A DNA stretch of 64,000 bases. Origin: Brevundimonas pondensis (GTDB lineage: Bacteria; Pseudomonadota; Alphaproteobacteria; Caulobacterales; Caulobacteraceae). The position numbers were made by a program, and so were the translations under genes. Below are positions 37,949-47,770 of this stretch, one piece after another (position 1 is the first letter of the stretch; every line of letters begins with the position of its first letter). Location of the stretch: assembly GCF_017487345.1 (NCBI RefSeq), contig NZ_CP062006.1, positions 620,001-684,000 on the forward strand, read 5' to 3'. The notes under the pieces are model-generated. The model saw nothing but the letters and a program-made list of their open reading frames with translations, did not search any database and was not told where the DNA came from.

Positions 37949-39250
37949 ATGAGCCAACCGCAAAACGGGACGGGGGCCGCGCCGCGCGGCACGGGCCTCG
38001 CCTTCGCCTATGTCACCAGCCTCTTCTTCGCCTGGGGCTTCGCCACCTCGCTGATCGATCCGCTGATCGCGGCGGTGCGGCGGGTGTTCGATCTCAGCTA
38101 CACTGAATCCTTCCTGACCACCTTCGCCTGGTTCATCGCCTATGGCGTGGCCTCGCTGCCGGCGGCGGCGGTGCTGTCGCGGCTGGGCTACAGCCGCTCG
38201 ATCATCGCCGCCTTGCTGACCATGGTCCTGGGCTGCCTGATCGTGCCGGCAGCCACCATCATCGACTTCTATCCCGGCATCCTGCTGGCCCTGTTCGTCA
38301 TCGCCTCGGGCGTGACCCTGTTGCAGGTGGCCGCTAATCCTCTGGTGGCGGAACTGGGCACCAAGAAGAGCTCGCACTTCCGTCTGGTCTTCTCCCAGGC
38401 CTTCAACTCGCTCGGGGCGACGGTCGGGCCGTGGCTGGGGGCGCACGTCCTGCTGACCGGCGGGGTCTTCGCCGCCGGGGCGGTCGTCACCGTGGCCACG
38501 CGCGGCGAGTCCCTGCGCAGCATCGACATCGCCTTCCTGGGCATGGGCGCCTTCTTCGCCCTAATCGCCGCCTTCATCTTCTCGGCCCGGAAACAGATCA
38601 ACGACGCCGCCCCGGCCCATGATGCGGCGGAACCGGTCGGCGCCGCCGCCATCGCGTCGGCGTTGAAGTCGCGCTGGGCCCTGTTCGGCGCCTTGGCCAT
38701 CTTCATCTACGTCGGTTCCGAGGTGGCCATCGGCAACATGCTGACCAACTTCCTGTCCGGCCCCGACATCCTGAACATTCCGGTTCACGAGGCGGGCAAG
38801 ATGGTCGCCCTCTACTGGGGCGGGGCCATGGTCGGGCGCTTCATCGGTTCCTGGCTGCTGACCCGCATACACGCCGGCGTGTTGCTGAGCATCTGCACCG
38901 TGGTCGCGGCCTCGCTGTGCCTGCTGGTGACCCAGACGGGCGGCGTCACGGCGGCCTATGCGGCGCTGGCCGTCGGCTTCTTCAACTCCATCATGTTCCC
39001 CAGCATCTTCACCCTGACGCTGGAGCGGTCCTCGGCGCCGGCCGCAGCGACCTCGGGCCTGCTGGTCTTCGGCATCATCGGCGGGGCCTTGCTGCCCCTG
39101 CTGGCGGCGCAGGTGGCCGACCGCTCGGGCGACATTCACCTGGGCTTCTTCGTGCCGGTGGCGGGCTATCTGATGCTGACCGTCTTCGCCGTGGCCTGCG
39201 CCCGCACCAAGGGTCGTGACAGCGAAGGCCCGGTCGCCTCGCCGCACTAG
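37949..39250 (+). CDS. FucP-family sugar/H+ symporter (glucose-type)
   Basis: An MFS sugar importer of 433 aa with twelve predicted helices. Family features: FAYVTSLFFAWGFATSLIDP in helix 1, VLQVAANPLVAELG-like motif in helix 4 (TLLQVAANPLVAELG), and SQAFNSLGATVGPWLGA in helix 5. It would take up glucose (or a related hexose) made by GH15 and GH97. It is cotranscribed with nothing obvious and has its own terminator. Confidence 0.85.
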   Translation: MSQPQNGTGAAPRGTGLAFAYVTSLFFAWGFATSLIDPLIAAVRRVFDLSYTESFLTTFAWFIAYGVASLPAAAVLSRLGYSRSIIAALLTMVLGCLIVPAATIIDFYPGILLALFVIASGVTLLQVAANPLVAELGTKKSSHFRLVFSQAFNSLGATVGPWLGAHVLLTGGVFAAGAVVTVATRGESLRSIDIAFLGMGAFFALIAAFIFSARKQINDAAPAHDAAEPVGAAAIASALKSRWALFGALAIFIYVGSEVAIGNMLTNFLSGPDILNIPVHEAGKMVALYWGGAMVGRFIGSWLLTRIHAGVLLSICTVVAASLCLLVTQTGGVTAAYAALAVGFFNSIMFPSIFTLTLERSSAPAAATSGLLVFGIIGGALLPLLAAQVADRSGDIHLGFFVPVAGYLMLTVFAVACARTKGRDSEGPVASPH

Positions 39251-39272
39251 ACTCACGACATCGACAGGGAAG

Positions 39273-39304
39273 GGCCGCGTCCGATCGCTCGGGCGCGGCC
39301 TTTT
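39273..39304 (+). terminator. Rho-independent terminator
   Basis: The stem GGCCGCG / CGCGGCC is followed by TTTT, 22 bp after the symporter stop and facing the convergent MFS gene. Confidence 0.8.
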
Positions 39305-39315
39305 CTATTGAGCGG

Positions 39316-40983
39316 TCAGGACGACCGTGTCGCGTCCGTCAGCGGCTCGCCATAGTGGCGGTCGCCGTGCAGGTTGGCGGCCAGAGGCGCGGTCGTCCGT
39401 TCGATCAGGCGATGCACCACCGGTTTGTCCGGCCCCTGATGCAGGGCGTAGATGCGCTGAGAGATGTCGGCGTCGGCCTGGGTGATGCGCTGGTTGTGGC
39501 GGACGTAATCCAGCCAGGTCGCGGTCTGGTATTTCTCGACCCAGACGTCGGGCTCGGCCAGGTCGCGCATCAGACGCCACTGGCGGGCGCCGTCGCGACG
39601 GCGGACGCGGCGGCGCTCGTCCATCACGGCCAGGAAGGCGTCGATGTCCTCTTCGCGGATGCGATAGGCGATGGAGACGACGACCGGACCGCTGCGCGGC
39701 TCGATCGGCAGTTGCGTCTCGGGTTCGGTCCAGCGCCGCAGCAGGTCCATGTTCAGGTTGGCGGTCGAGGGCAGGGGGACCCGCAGCCCGATCAGGACGC
39801 ACAGGACCAGCACCCCGGCCGACAGGCCGAGCGCCATGTCCAGCCCCTGCGTCTGGGCCAGCGAGCCCCAAAGCCAGCTGCCGCCCGCCATGCCGCCGAA
39901 GGCCGCCATCTGATAGAGAGCCAGGGCCCGCGCCACGACCCAGCGCGGCACAGACATCTGCACCGTGACGTTGAAGCTGGACAGGGTCAGCACCCAGCCT
40001 GCCCCGGCGACCATCAGGGCCGGCAGGGTCAGGGCCAGCCAGGGGCTGAAGCCGACCACGGCGGCCGCGACGGCGAAGGCCAGGGTGGAGACGCGCACTA
40101 CGGTCTCCGTCTCGTATTTCGCGCGCAGCCTGCCGACGAACAGGGCGCCGCCGACCGCGCCCACGCCGAAGGCGCCCAGCAGCAGGCCGAAGGCCAGAGG
40201 TCCGCCGCCGCCCTCGCGCGCCACCAGCGGCATCAGGGCCTGAACCGCGCTGGCCCCGACGCCGAAGACCACGGCGCGCAGCAGCACGGCCGTCACCCGC
40301 GGCGACAGGAAGGCGTACCGCAGGCCCCCGGCCATAGCCGCAAGCAGGCCCTCGCGCGGCAGGGTCTGCTTGGGCCGGTCGGGCTTCCAGCGGAACAGGA
40401 CGACCAGTAGGCCCAGATAGCTGACGGCGTTGACGGCGAAAGCCGCCGCCGCCCCCGCCGCCGCCACGATCATGCCGCCGATGGCCGGGCCGACGCTGCG
40501 CGCCAGGTTGAAGCCCATGGAGTTCAGGGTCACGGCCCCGGCCAGATCCTCACGCGGGACCATGTCGCCGACCGAGGCCTGCCAGGCCGGGCCGTTGAAG
40601 GCCGTGCCGCAACCGATCATGAAGGTGAAGCCGAGCAGGACCCAGGGTGTGATCAGTCCGAAATAGGTCATGACAGCCAGTCCGGCCGAGACCAGCAGCA
40701 TGAAACTCTGGGCCGCCAGCATGATCTTGCGCCGGTCCACCGTGTCGGCCAGGGCGCCCGCCGCCAGCGACAGCAGCATGATGGGCAGGGTGACCGAGGC
40801 CTGGACCAGGGCCACCATCTGGGCCGAGGCGATGGAGGACATCATCCAGGCGGCGCCGACCGACTGGATCAGGCCCCCGAAATTCGTCACCAGGCTGGTG
40901 ATCCAGACGGCGCGGAAGATCGGATGCTTCAGCGGCGCCAGCGCCCCGGTGCGCGCCGGGGGGGCGGTTTCAGGAGCGGTCAT
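39316..40983 (-). CDS. MFS_3 (EntS-like) exporter with C-terminal monooxygenase-like domain
   Basis: A 555-aa protein. Residues 1 to about 410 are a twelve-helix major facilitator of the EntS/MFS_3 type (LITPWVLLGFTFMIGCGTAF, GDMVPREDLAGAVTLNSMGFN, RSVGPAIGGMIV). From about residue 430 a soluble domain begins: VVVSIAYRIREEDIDAFLAV, then RRDGARQWRLMRD and EKYQTATWLDYVRHNQR, resembling the dimeric antibiotic-biosynthesis-monooxygenase (ABM) ferredoxin-like fold. Such fusions are known for this family, but the role of the tail is unclear. Substrate unknown (siderophore or drug efflux is possible). Confidence 0.83.
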   Translation of the reverse strand: MTAPETAPPARTGALAPLKHPIFRAVWITSLVTNFGGLIQSVGAAWMMSSIASAQMVALVQASVTLPIMLLSLAAGALADTVDRRKIMLAAQSFMLLVSAGLAVMTYFGLITPWVLLGFTFMIGCGTAFNGPAWQASVGDMVPREDLAGAVTLNSMGFNLARSVGPAIGGMIVAAAGAAAAFAVNAVSYLGLLVVLFRWKPDRPKQTLPREGLLAAMAGGLRYAFLSPRVTAVLLRAVVFGVGASAVQALMPLVAREGGGGPLAFGLLLGAFGVGAVGGALFVGRLRAKYETETVVRVSTLAFAVAAAVVGFSPWLALTLPALMVAGAGWVLTLSSFNVTVQMSVPRWVVARALALYQMAAFGGMAGGSWLWGSLAQTQGLDMALGLSAGVLVLCVLIGLRVPLPSTANLNMDLLRRWTEPETQLPIEPRSGPVVVSIAYRIREEDIDAFLAVMDERRRVRRRDGARQWRLMRDLAEPDVWVEKYQTATWLDYVRHNQRITQADADISQRIYALHQGPDKPVVHRLIERTTAPLAANLHGDRHYGEPLTDATRSS

Positions 40984-41204
40984 GACGCGGACCGGCTGGA
41001 ACTGAACATCAGGATGACGGCGCCCGATCGGTGACTGCGGGGTGACGCCCTACTGCACCCCTTTGGCGGCGGCTTGGCAAGGCGAGGCGACGACTTTCGC
41101 CCGCTTCATCATGACTTCGCCGAAAAGGGCGGCGATGACGCGCCCGGTCGTAGCCCCTATAGAGGCCGCTGCTCCTTTCGCCTTCCACCCGGACCGTCGC
41201 CCCG

Positions 41205-42152
41205 ATGTCTGAAACCGCCTCGCCCGTCTGCGTCGCCGCCCTCTATCGCTTCGCGGCCATAGAGGATCGCGAGGTCGTGCGCGTGCGACTGCTGGACCTG
41301 TGCGGGGACGAGGTGCGCGGCACCCTGCTGGTGGCGCACGAGGGGATCAACGGCACCATCGCCGGACCCGAGGCCGCCGTCGCCCGCGTCGTGGACGGGG
41401 TGCGGTCCCTGCCGGGTTTCGACCGGCTGGAACTGAAATACTCGACCGCCGAGGCCATGCCGTTTCACCGCATGAAGGTGCGGCTGAAGGCCGAGATCGT
41501 CACCATGGGCGTGACCGACATCGACCCGGTGGACGGCGTCGGCGCCTATGTCTCGCCCCAGGACTGGAACGCCCTGATCGCTGATCCCGACACGATCGTC
41601 ATCGATACGCGCAACGACTATGAGGTCGAGGTCGGCGTCTTCGAGGGCGCGATCCAGCCCAACACCCGCACCTTCCGAGAATTTCCCGACTGGTTCAGGA
41701 CCGAGGGTCGCGCCCTTTTGGACCGGCCCAATCCGCCCAAGGTCGCCATGTATTGCACCGGCGGCATTCGCTGTGAAAAGGCCACAGCCTTCCTCAAGGC
41801 CGAGGGCGTCGAGCAGGTCTTCCATCTGGAAGGCGGCATCCTGAAATACCTCGAGACCATCCCCGAACCCGAGAGCCTGTGGCGCGGCGACTGCTTCGTC
41901 TTCGACGAGCGCGTGGCGGTCGGGCATGGTCTGAAGGAAGGCGACCACAGCCTGTGCCGCGGCTGCCGCATGCCGGTCAGCCCCGAGGCGCGCCTGTCGC
42001 CCCTCTATGCCGAGGGCGTCTGCTGCGAGCGGTGCCACGCTGCGCGCTCGGACAAACAGCGCGAAGGCTACGCCGAGCGGCAGAAGCAGATGGAGATCGC
42101 GGCGCGACGCGGCGTCGGGCATGTCGGCGCGGTGCAGAAGCGGTCGGACTAG
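41205..42152 (+). CDS. trhO: tRNA uridine-34 hydroxylase, rhodanese fold
   Basis: Oxygen-dependent hydroxylation of U34 in tRNA (first step to cmo5U/mo5U). The 315-aa protein has the N-terminal acylphosphatase-like domain ([20 protein letters not shown]), the rhodanese domain with active-site loop [11 protein letters not shown] (Cys184), and a cysteine-rich C-terminus ([20 protein letters not shown]). It was formerly annotated YceA. It is 54 bp before the aidB-like gene on the same strand. Confidence 0.93.
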   Translation: MSETASPVCVAALYRFAAIEDREVVRVRLLDLCGDEVRGTLLVAHEGINGTIAGPEAAVARVVDGVRSLPGFDRLELKYSTAEAMPFHRMKVRLKAEIVTMGVTDIDPVDGVGAYVSPQDWNALIADPDTIVIDTRNDYEVEVGVFEGAIQPNTRTFREFPDWFRTEGRALLDRPNPPKVAMYCTGGIRCEKATAFLKAEGVEQVFHLEGGILKYLETIPEPESLWRGDCFVFDERVAVGHGLKEGDHSLCRGCRMPVSPEARLSPLYAEGVCCERCHAARSDKQREGYAERQKQMEIAARRGVGHVGAVQKRSD

Positions 42153-42206
42153 CCGCTCGCGCGCGGGCCGTGCCATGCTGGCTCCGAGCCTGAAGGGAGC
42201 CCGCCC

Positions 42207-43826
42207 ATGTCGTCCTTCCGTCCCGTCGCCGACCTGGACACCCATGAGGTGACCAACCAGCCGCCGCCGCTGGAGGACGTCAACCTGTTCACCGGCGACC
42301 GGGCGCTGCTGGACGCCGTGCGGCGCGCGGGCGGAGAACAGCATGAGATGCGGCTGACGGCGCTCGGCGCCCGCTGCGGCTCGGCTGAGGTTATCGATTG
42401 GGGCGTTCAGGCCAACCGCGTGCCGCCGGTGCTGGACACCCATGACCGCTATGGCCGCCGCATCGACGAGGTGACCTTTCATCCTGCCTATCATCAGCTG
42501 ATGCAACTCGGGCTTGAGGCGGGGCTGGCCTCCGCCGCCTGGGACGGGACGGCCAACGGCCACGTCCTGCACGCCGCCATCCTGTTCCTGACGGGACAGG
42601 CGGATTCGGGCACCAGCTGTCCCATGACCATGACCTACGCCTCGGTTCCGGCCCTGATGGTCGAACCCGGCGTCGGCGCTTCATGGGTCGAGAAGATCAA
42701 GGGCGGGCGCTACGACCCCGCCGTCCGGCCCGCGACCGACAAGGCGGGCGTGACCATCGGCATGGCCATGACCGAGAAGCAGGGCGGGTCCGACGTGCGC
42801 GCCAACGCCACCCGCGCCGAGCCGACGGGCGAGGAGGGCTGGTATCGCGTGACGGGGCACAAGTGGTTCTGTTCGGCGCCCATGTCCGACGCCTTCCTGA
42901 CCCTGGCCCAGGCGCCGGGCGGCCTGACCTGTTTCCTGCTGCCGCGCTGGTTGCCGGACGGGACGCGCAACGCCGGGTTCCGGGTCATGCGGCTGAAGGA
43001 CAAGATGGGCGACCGTTCCAACGCCTCGTCCGAGGTCGAATATCACGGCGCCCTTGCCCAGAGGATCGGCGAGGAGGGGCGGGGCGTGGCCGCCATCATC
43101 CGTATGGTCCAGCATACGCGGCTGGACTGCGTGATCGGCTCGGCCCAGCAGATGCGCGGCGCCCTGGCGCAAGCCGTCTGGCACGCCGCCCACCGCACAG
43201 TCTTCCAGAAGCGGTTGATCGACCAGCCGATGATGGCGGCTGTCCTGACGGATCTGGCGGTCGAGAGCGAGGCGGCCACGGCCCTGTCCCTGCGTCTGGC
43301 ACAGGCCTTTGATCAGGAGGACCCGCTGGCCCGTCTGGCCACCCCCATCGCCAAATACTGGGTCTGCAAGCGCGCGCCCGGGATGGTCTATGAGGCGATG
43401 GAGAGCCTGGGCGGCGCCGGCTACGTCGAGACCGGCCCCATGCCGCGCCTGTTCCGCCAGTCGCCGCTCAACGCCATCTGGGAAGGCTCGGGCAACGTCA
43501 TCGCCCTGGATGTCCTGCGTGCTTTCGGCCGCGAGCCCGAAGCGGTCGCGGCCTTGCACGCCTTCCTTCAGGCCCAGCGCGGGCCTGATGCTGTCTATGA
43601 CGCCTGGATCGCCGATCTGGACCTGACGGAGGCGTCGGAAGCGAACGCCCGCTGGACCGTCGAACGTCTGGCGCTGGCGCTGCAGGCGGCGGTGCTGCTG
43701 GAGGGTGAAAGTCCGATCGCCCACCTTTTCTGCCGGTTGCGGCTGCAGCCGCAAGGTCGATTTTATGGAGCCGTGGACGGCGCGATCGATACTCGAAGAG
43801 TGCTGGATCGCGCCCTGCCGCGCTGA
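42207..43826 (+). CDS. AidB-like acyl-CoA dehydrogenase-family flavoprotein
   Basis: An FAD protein of 539 aa related to E. coli AidB of the adaptive response to alkylation. THEVTNQPPPLEDVNLF near the N-terminus and MTEKQGGSDVRANATRAEP are characteristic of AidB, and it has the larger subunit size of that branch. The C-terminal RLFRQSPLNAIWEGSGNVIALD carries the conserved Glu region. Whether it protects DNA or oxidises acyl-CoA cannot be decided here. Confidence 0.88.
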   Translation: MSSFRPVADLDTHEVTNQPPPLEDVNLFTGDRALLDAVRRAGGEQHEMRLTALGARCGSAEVIDWGVQANRVPPVLDTHDRYGRRIDEVTFHPAYHQLMQLGLEAGLASAAWDGTANGHVLHAAILFLTGQADSGTSCPMTMTYASVPALMVEPGVGASWVEKIKGGRYDPAVRPATDKAGVTIGMAMTEKQGGSDVRANATRAEPTGEEGWYRVTGHKWFCSAPMSDAFLTLAQAPGGLTCFLLPRWLPDGTRNAGFRVMRLKDKMGDRSNASSEVEYHGALAQRIGEEGRGVAAIIRMVQHTRLDCVIGSAQQMRGALAQAVWHAAHRTVFQKRLIDQPMMAAVLTDLAVESEAATALSLRLAQAFDQEDPLARLATPIAKYWVCKRAPGMVYEAMESLGGAGYVETGPMPRLFRQSPLNAIWEGSGNVIALDVLRAFGREPEAVAALHAFLQAQRGPDAVYDAWIADLDLTEASEANARWTVERLALALQAAVLLEGESPIAHLFCRLRLQPQGRFYGAVDGAIDTRRVLDRALPR

Positions 43827-43926
43827 TTGATGGCGTGACACCTAATAACCACGACGTAAGTAAAACCTCGAGGCGCTCGTTTCCATCTCTGGACGAACCA
43901 TGCGTTGAATCGTTAACGCTGCCTTC

Positions 43927-44400
43927 GTGACCCTAGACGCAGAAAATCCCAGGCTGACCCCTCGCGAACGAGAAATCGTCCTGCTTGCCGGCCGCCGTCT
44001 GGGTGACAAGGAGATCGCGCAGCAACTGAATCTGTCGCCGCGCACCGTCCAGAATCACCTGCATCGCGCCTATGAAAAGCTGGGCGTTTCCGATCGGTTG
44101 CAGGCGGCGCGCCGACTGAGTGATTCCTACTCAGGGGGATCAACCCCCATATCCGAAGCCCCCTCGGTCAAGCCATCTCCTCCTGTCTCCGCAGCGCTTT
44201 TGACAGTGCTCGAGAACGGGAAGATGCGGCGGTCGCTCTATGAGCGGTACATCGCATTGGACGGCTGGCGCCGACCCAGGAAGCTGGGGGGCTCCCTGCT
44301 GTGGCTGATCCTGGGCTGGGCGCTTGCCTGGCTGTTGATCGCCGCGGTCGGCGCCAGTCTCGCCAATCCCGTTCTAGAGCTGATCCATCGCCTGCGGTGA
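43927..44400 (+). CDS. LuxR-type HTH protein with C-terminal membrane anchor
   Basis: A 157-aa protein with the DNA-binding domain first (LTPREREIVLLAGRRLGDKE, LNLSPRTVQNHLHRAYEKLG, residues 9-66). A Ser/Pro-rich linker follows, and one strong hydrophobic helix (SLLWLILGWALAWLLIAAVG, about 123-142) near the C-terminus. The start is a GTG at 43927 with no clear Shine-Dalgarno sequence. LuxR HTH domains normally sit at the C-terminus of a sensor, so a tethered regulator of this layout is uncommon. The following two genes are close and may form an operon. Confidence 0.75.
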   Translation: MTLDAENPRLTPREREIVLLAGRRLGDKEIAQQLNLSPRTVQNHLHRAYEKLGVSDRLQAARRLSDSYSGGSTPISEAPSVKPSPPVSAALLTVLENGKMRRSLYERYIALDGWRRPRKLGGSLLWLILGWALAWLLIAAVGASLANPVLELIHRLR

Positions 44401-44499
44401 CATGGCCGTCATCGGAGGTGGGCGTGGGCGTCAGATTCAGATAATTTCGCGGCCAAGGTCGGCTGTTCCCTGTCGTGCGCAGCGCGCCGGAGCCTGAGG

Positions 44500-44976
44500 A
44501 TGCATCCTCTTCAGATTACCCTCATCACAGCCAACGCCGTCGGCTTTTCCCTTCTGCTGTGGAAGGGGCGGCTGGACGATCGTCTGGCGGTGCTGGTCAT
44601 GACCCTGACCCAGATCGGGTCGTTCGCGCTGACTGAAGTCACGTGGAACGGGATGCGGGCGGGGCTGCTGTCGATGGACCTGCTCTGCTTTCTGTTCCTG
44701 TGGGGGCTGGCTGAGCGCGGGGGGCGATGGTGGCTGGTGCTGGCGGCAGGCTTCCAGCTGATCGGCCTGCTCGGGCATTTCGCACCCTTCCTCGCGCAGG
44801 AGCGACTGGCCTGGGCTTTGGTAACCCTGCTGTGGGGCGTTTGGACCCTTGTCAGCATTACGGTGTTCTTCGGCGTCTGGGAGGTTATGGCCGACCGACG
44901 TTTCGCCCGGGAGGGGCGTGATGGCGCAAGAATGGACCATGGAGGCGGCGCGCGCGCTGCTGCATCAATGGAATAG
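44500..44976 (+). CDS. Small polytopic membrane protein, unknown
   Basis: A 158-aa protein with four or five hydrophobic helices (LITANAVGFSLLLW, LAVLVMTLTQIGSFAL, LLSMDLLCFLFLWGL, WWLVLAAGFQLIGLLGHF, LLWGVWTLVSITVFF) and a polar C-terminus. It overlaps the next gene by 56 bp in another frame, so the C-terminal end is uncertain. No family recognised. Confidence 0.55.
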   Translation: MHPLQITLITANAVGFSLLLWKGRLDDRLAVLVMTLTQIGSFALTEVTWNGMRAGLLSMDLLCFLFLWGLAERGGRWWLVLAAGFQLIGLLGHFAPFLAQERLAWALVTLLWGVWTLVSITVFFGVWEVMADRRFAREGRDGARMDHGGGARAAASME

Positions 44977-45247
44977 ACGCAAGGTCGAGGGGGCGGTCCG
45001 CGTCGGCGGGCTGTCGGTCGATCTCGACGCGGTGGAAGCCTGGCTGCTGGATCAGAAGCCGGCGTCACTGGCCGAGGCCGAACGGCTTCTGGACCTGATC
45101 GTGGCGCATCAAGCCGGCGTGGACGGCGATCTGATCGGCCTGTGTCGGGTCGGCGGGGCGGTCCGTAATGATCTGAGTTGTCACCGCAGCCGGGTGGACG
45201 TCAGTTTCGCCCCCTGCGCCTCTGGACCGATGGCCGGGCGGGCCTGA
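44921..45247 (+). CDS. Hypothetical protein
   Basis: A 108-aa soluble protein (MAQEWTMEAARALLHQWNRR at the start). The ATG at 44921 has GAGGGG 5-10 nt upstream inside the preceding gene. The central AVRVGGLSVDLDAVEAWLLD and AEAERLLDLIVAHQAG look like compact helices. It is probably translated together with the membrane protein. No domain recognised. Confidence 0.5.
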   Translation: MAQEWTMEAARALLHQWNRRKVEGAVRVGGLSVDLDAVEAWLLDQKPASLAEAERLLDLIVAHQAGVDGDLIGLCRVGGAVRNDLSCHRSRVDVSFAPCASGPMAGRA

Positions 45248-45387
45248 AAGTCATCGTGTGCTGACGAAAAGTCACCGATTGCTGACCCAAGGTAAGGCTT
45301 TCAACGGCTGAAACCGACTGCTAGAGCGCGGCTTCTGTCCGCGACAAAGGCCGTGCGCCGTCGCTCCGCAAAGCGGTTTCCCCTTTC

Positions 45388-47763
45388 ATGAACTCCTCTG
45401 TCCGCGCCGCGTATCTCGCGTCCGTCGCCTTGCCCCTGCTCGTTTTCGCCGCGCCTGTCTTCGCGGAGGATGCGGCGACCGAGGGGCCGACCCAGGTGTC
45501 CGAGATCGTGGTGACGGCCCAGCGGCGCGAGGCCACGCTGGCGTCCACGCCCCTGTCGCTGACGGTGACGGCCCAGCCCCTGCTGAACGACGTGGGCGTG
45601 CGCGACATCAAGGACCTGCAGATCCTGACGCCGGGCCTGATCGTGGCTTCGACCTCGAACCAGACCTTCACCACGGCCCGCATTCGCGGCGTCGGCACGG
45701 TGGGCGACAATCCGGGGCTGGAAAGCTCGGTCGGCGTCATGATCGACGGCGTCTATCGCCCGCGCAACGGCGTGGCCCTGGGCGACCTGGGCGAGGTCGA
45801 GCGCATCGAGGTCTTGAAGGGCCCGCAGGCCACCCTGTTCGGCAAGAATGCGTCGGCCGGCGTCATCAACGTCGTCACCGCCGCCCCGTCCTTCACCCCG
45901 CGCATGGCGGGCGAGGCGACCTTCGGCGACTACGGGACCAAGGGCGGCTCGGTCTCCCTGACCGGCCCCCTCGTGGACGAGGTGCTGGCCGGGCGTCTCT
46001 ATGTGGCCGCGCGCCGCCGTGACGGCCTGTCCGACGTCAGGACGGGCGACGGCCCGCGGACCGCGACCGACGATCAGACCGAGCATTACGACACCCTGCG
46101 CGGCCAACTGCTGTGGCGCGCCACGCCCGACCTGACCGCCCGCCTGACTGCCGACTGGACTGAGCGGGACGAGCGCTGCTGCGTCGGCGTGCAGCTTGTC
46201 ACCGGCGGAACGGCGCCCCTGTTGGCCACCTTTGCCCCTGACGGCGGGGTGGCGGCGACGCCGAACCCCTGGGCGCGGGTGGCCTACTCGAACCGCGACA
46301 CCAACACCCGCATCCGCGACCGGGGGCTGGCCCTGCATCTGACGGCCGACCTGGGCTGGGCGAAGCTGGACAGCACCACGGCGGTGCGCGACTGGCGCGG
46401 CGTCATCAGCCAGGACTGGGACTTCACCTCGGCGGACCTGGCCTATCGTCCCGACGACGGCAGCTGGTCCAACCGCTTCCGCACCCTGACGCAGGAGGTC
46501 CGTCTGTCGGGCCAGAGCGGGCGTCTGGACTGGGCCGCCGGAGCCTTCCTGTCGGACGAGAAGCTGACCCGTCGCGACAGCCTCTTCTACGGCGCGGACT
46601 ACGAGGGCTACGTCAGCCGTCTGCTGTCGCGCTCGACCGTCAATCCGCTGGGTGATCCCGCCCATGTCTCGACCCTGACCGGCCTGCCCGTGGGCCAGAG
46701 CTTTGTCGAGGGCGAGGGGCAACTGGACCGCTACTGGCAGACGACGCAAAGCGCCGCCCTGTTTGCCCAGGCCTCATACGCCGTGACCGACCGCCTGACC
46801 CTGACCGGGGGCCTGCGCCGCACGCATGAGACCAAGGACATGAGCGCGGCCTATGAAAACACCGACGGCGGACGCGCCTGCGCCGCCGCCCTGGCGCGGG
46901 GCGTGGTCAACGGCACCCTGTGCCTGCCCTGGTCCAACCCGGCCTTCAACGGTCTGAAGACGTCCGAGACGGTCAAGGACGAGGCCTGGACCGGTCTGGC
47001 GCGCGCTGAATATCAGGCGACCGAAGGCTTGCGCCTCTACGCCGGCTGGTCGCGCGGTCGCAAGAACGGCGGCTTCAACCTGGATCGCGGTCAGACCAAT
47101 CGCGTGCCCGACGCCTCGCGCGCGTTCGGGGCAGAGACCGCCGACGCCTGGGAGGCCGGGGTCAAGAGCGTGATGCTGGAGCGCCGCCTGCTGGTCAGCG
47201 CCGCCGCCTTCCGCCAGACCTATGATGACTTCCAGTTGAACACCTTCCTGGGCACCACCTTCCTGGTGCGCTCGATCCCGGAAGTGCGCGCCAAGGGCGT
47301 CGAGGCGGACTTCATGTTCCTGCCGCTCGAAGGCCTGTCGTTGCAGGGCGGCGTCACCTACGCCCAGACCGAGTACGGCCATGACCCGATCGCCGGCCTG
47401 CCGCTGCTGGCCGGCCGTCGCCTGAATTTCGCGCCCCTGTGGAGCGGCTCGTTGGCCGGGACTTATGAGCGTCCGGTGGGCGCCGGGCTGACCGGACGGG
47501 TCACGCTCGCGGCCAAGTATTCGTCGGAATACAACACCGGTTCGGACCTCGACCCGGCCAAGAGCCAGCCGGGATTCTGGCTGGTGGATGGGCGCGTCGC
47601 CCTGGCCAAGGATGAAGCCTGGAGCGTCGAGCTGTGGGGCCGCAACCTGTTCGATCAGGACTACCGCCAGGTGGCCTTTGGCGCCCCCTTCCAGTCGGGC
47701 ACGCTTGGCGCTTTCCTCGGGGCCCCGCGCACGGTGGGCGTGACGCTAAGGGTGGTGCGCTAG
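45388..47763 (+). CDS. TonB-dependent receptor
   Basis: A 791-aa outer-membrane transporter. Signal peptide (cleavage near VFAED), TonB-box region VSEIVVTAQRREATLASTP, plug motifs LQILTPGLIVAS, RIRGVGTVGDNPGLES, GVYRPRNGVALGDLGEVERI and EVLKGPQATLFGKNASAGVI, and the C-terminal strand VGVTLRVVR. This is the shorter 'iron-complex / FyuA-like' plug type, not the carbohydrate type of the 930-aa receptor. Substrate not predictable; no regulator is linked. Confidence 0.9.
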   Translation: MNSSVRAAYLASVALPLLVFAAPVFAEDAATEGPTQVSEIVVTAQRREATLASTPLSLTVTAQPLLNDVGVRDIKDLQILTPGLIVASTSNQTFTTARIRGVGTVGDNPGLESSVGVMIDGVYRPRNGVALGDLGEVERIEVLKGPQATLFGKNASAGVINVVTAAPSFTPRMAGEATFGDYGTKGGSVSLTGPLVDEVLAGRLYVAARRRDGLSDVRTGDGPRTATDDQTEHYDTLRGQLLWRATPDLTARLTADWTERDERCCVGVQLVTGGTAPLLATFAPDGGVAATPNPWARVAYSNRDTNTRIRDRGLALHLTADLGWAKLDSTTAVRDWRGVISQDWDFTSADLAYRPDDGSWSNRFRTLTQEVRLSGQSGRLDWAAGAFLSDEKLTRRDSLFYGADYEGYVSRLLSRSTVNPLGDPAHVSTLTGLPVGQSFVEGEGQLDRYWQTTQSAALFAQASYAVTDRLTLTGGLRRTHETKDMSAAYENTDGGRACAAALARGVVNGTLCLPWSNPAFNGLKTSETVKDEAWTGLARAEYQATEGLRLYAGWSRGRKNGGFNLDRGQTNRVPDASRAFGAETADAWEAGVKSVMLERRLLVSAAAFRQTYDDFQLNTFLGTTFLVRSIPEVRAKGVEADFMFLPLEGLSLQGGVTYAQTEYGHDPIAGLPLLAGRRLNFAPLWSGSLAGTYERPVGAGLTGRVTLAAKYSSEYNTGSDLDPAKSQPGFWLVDGRVALAKDEAWSVELWGRNLFDQDYRQVAFGAPFQSGTLGAFLGAPRTVGVTLRVVR

Positions 47764-47770
47764 GCCTCTT

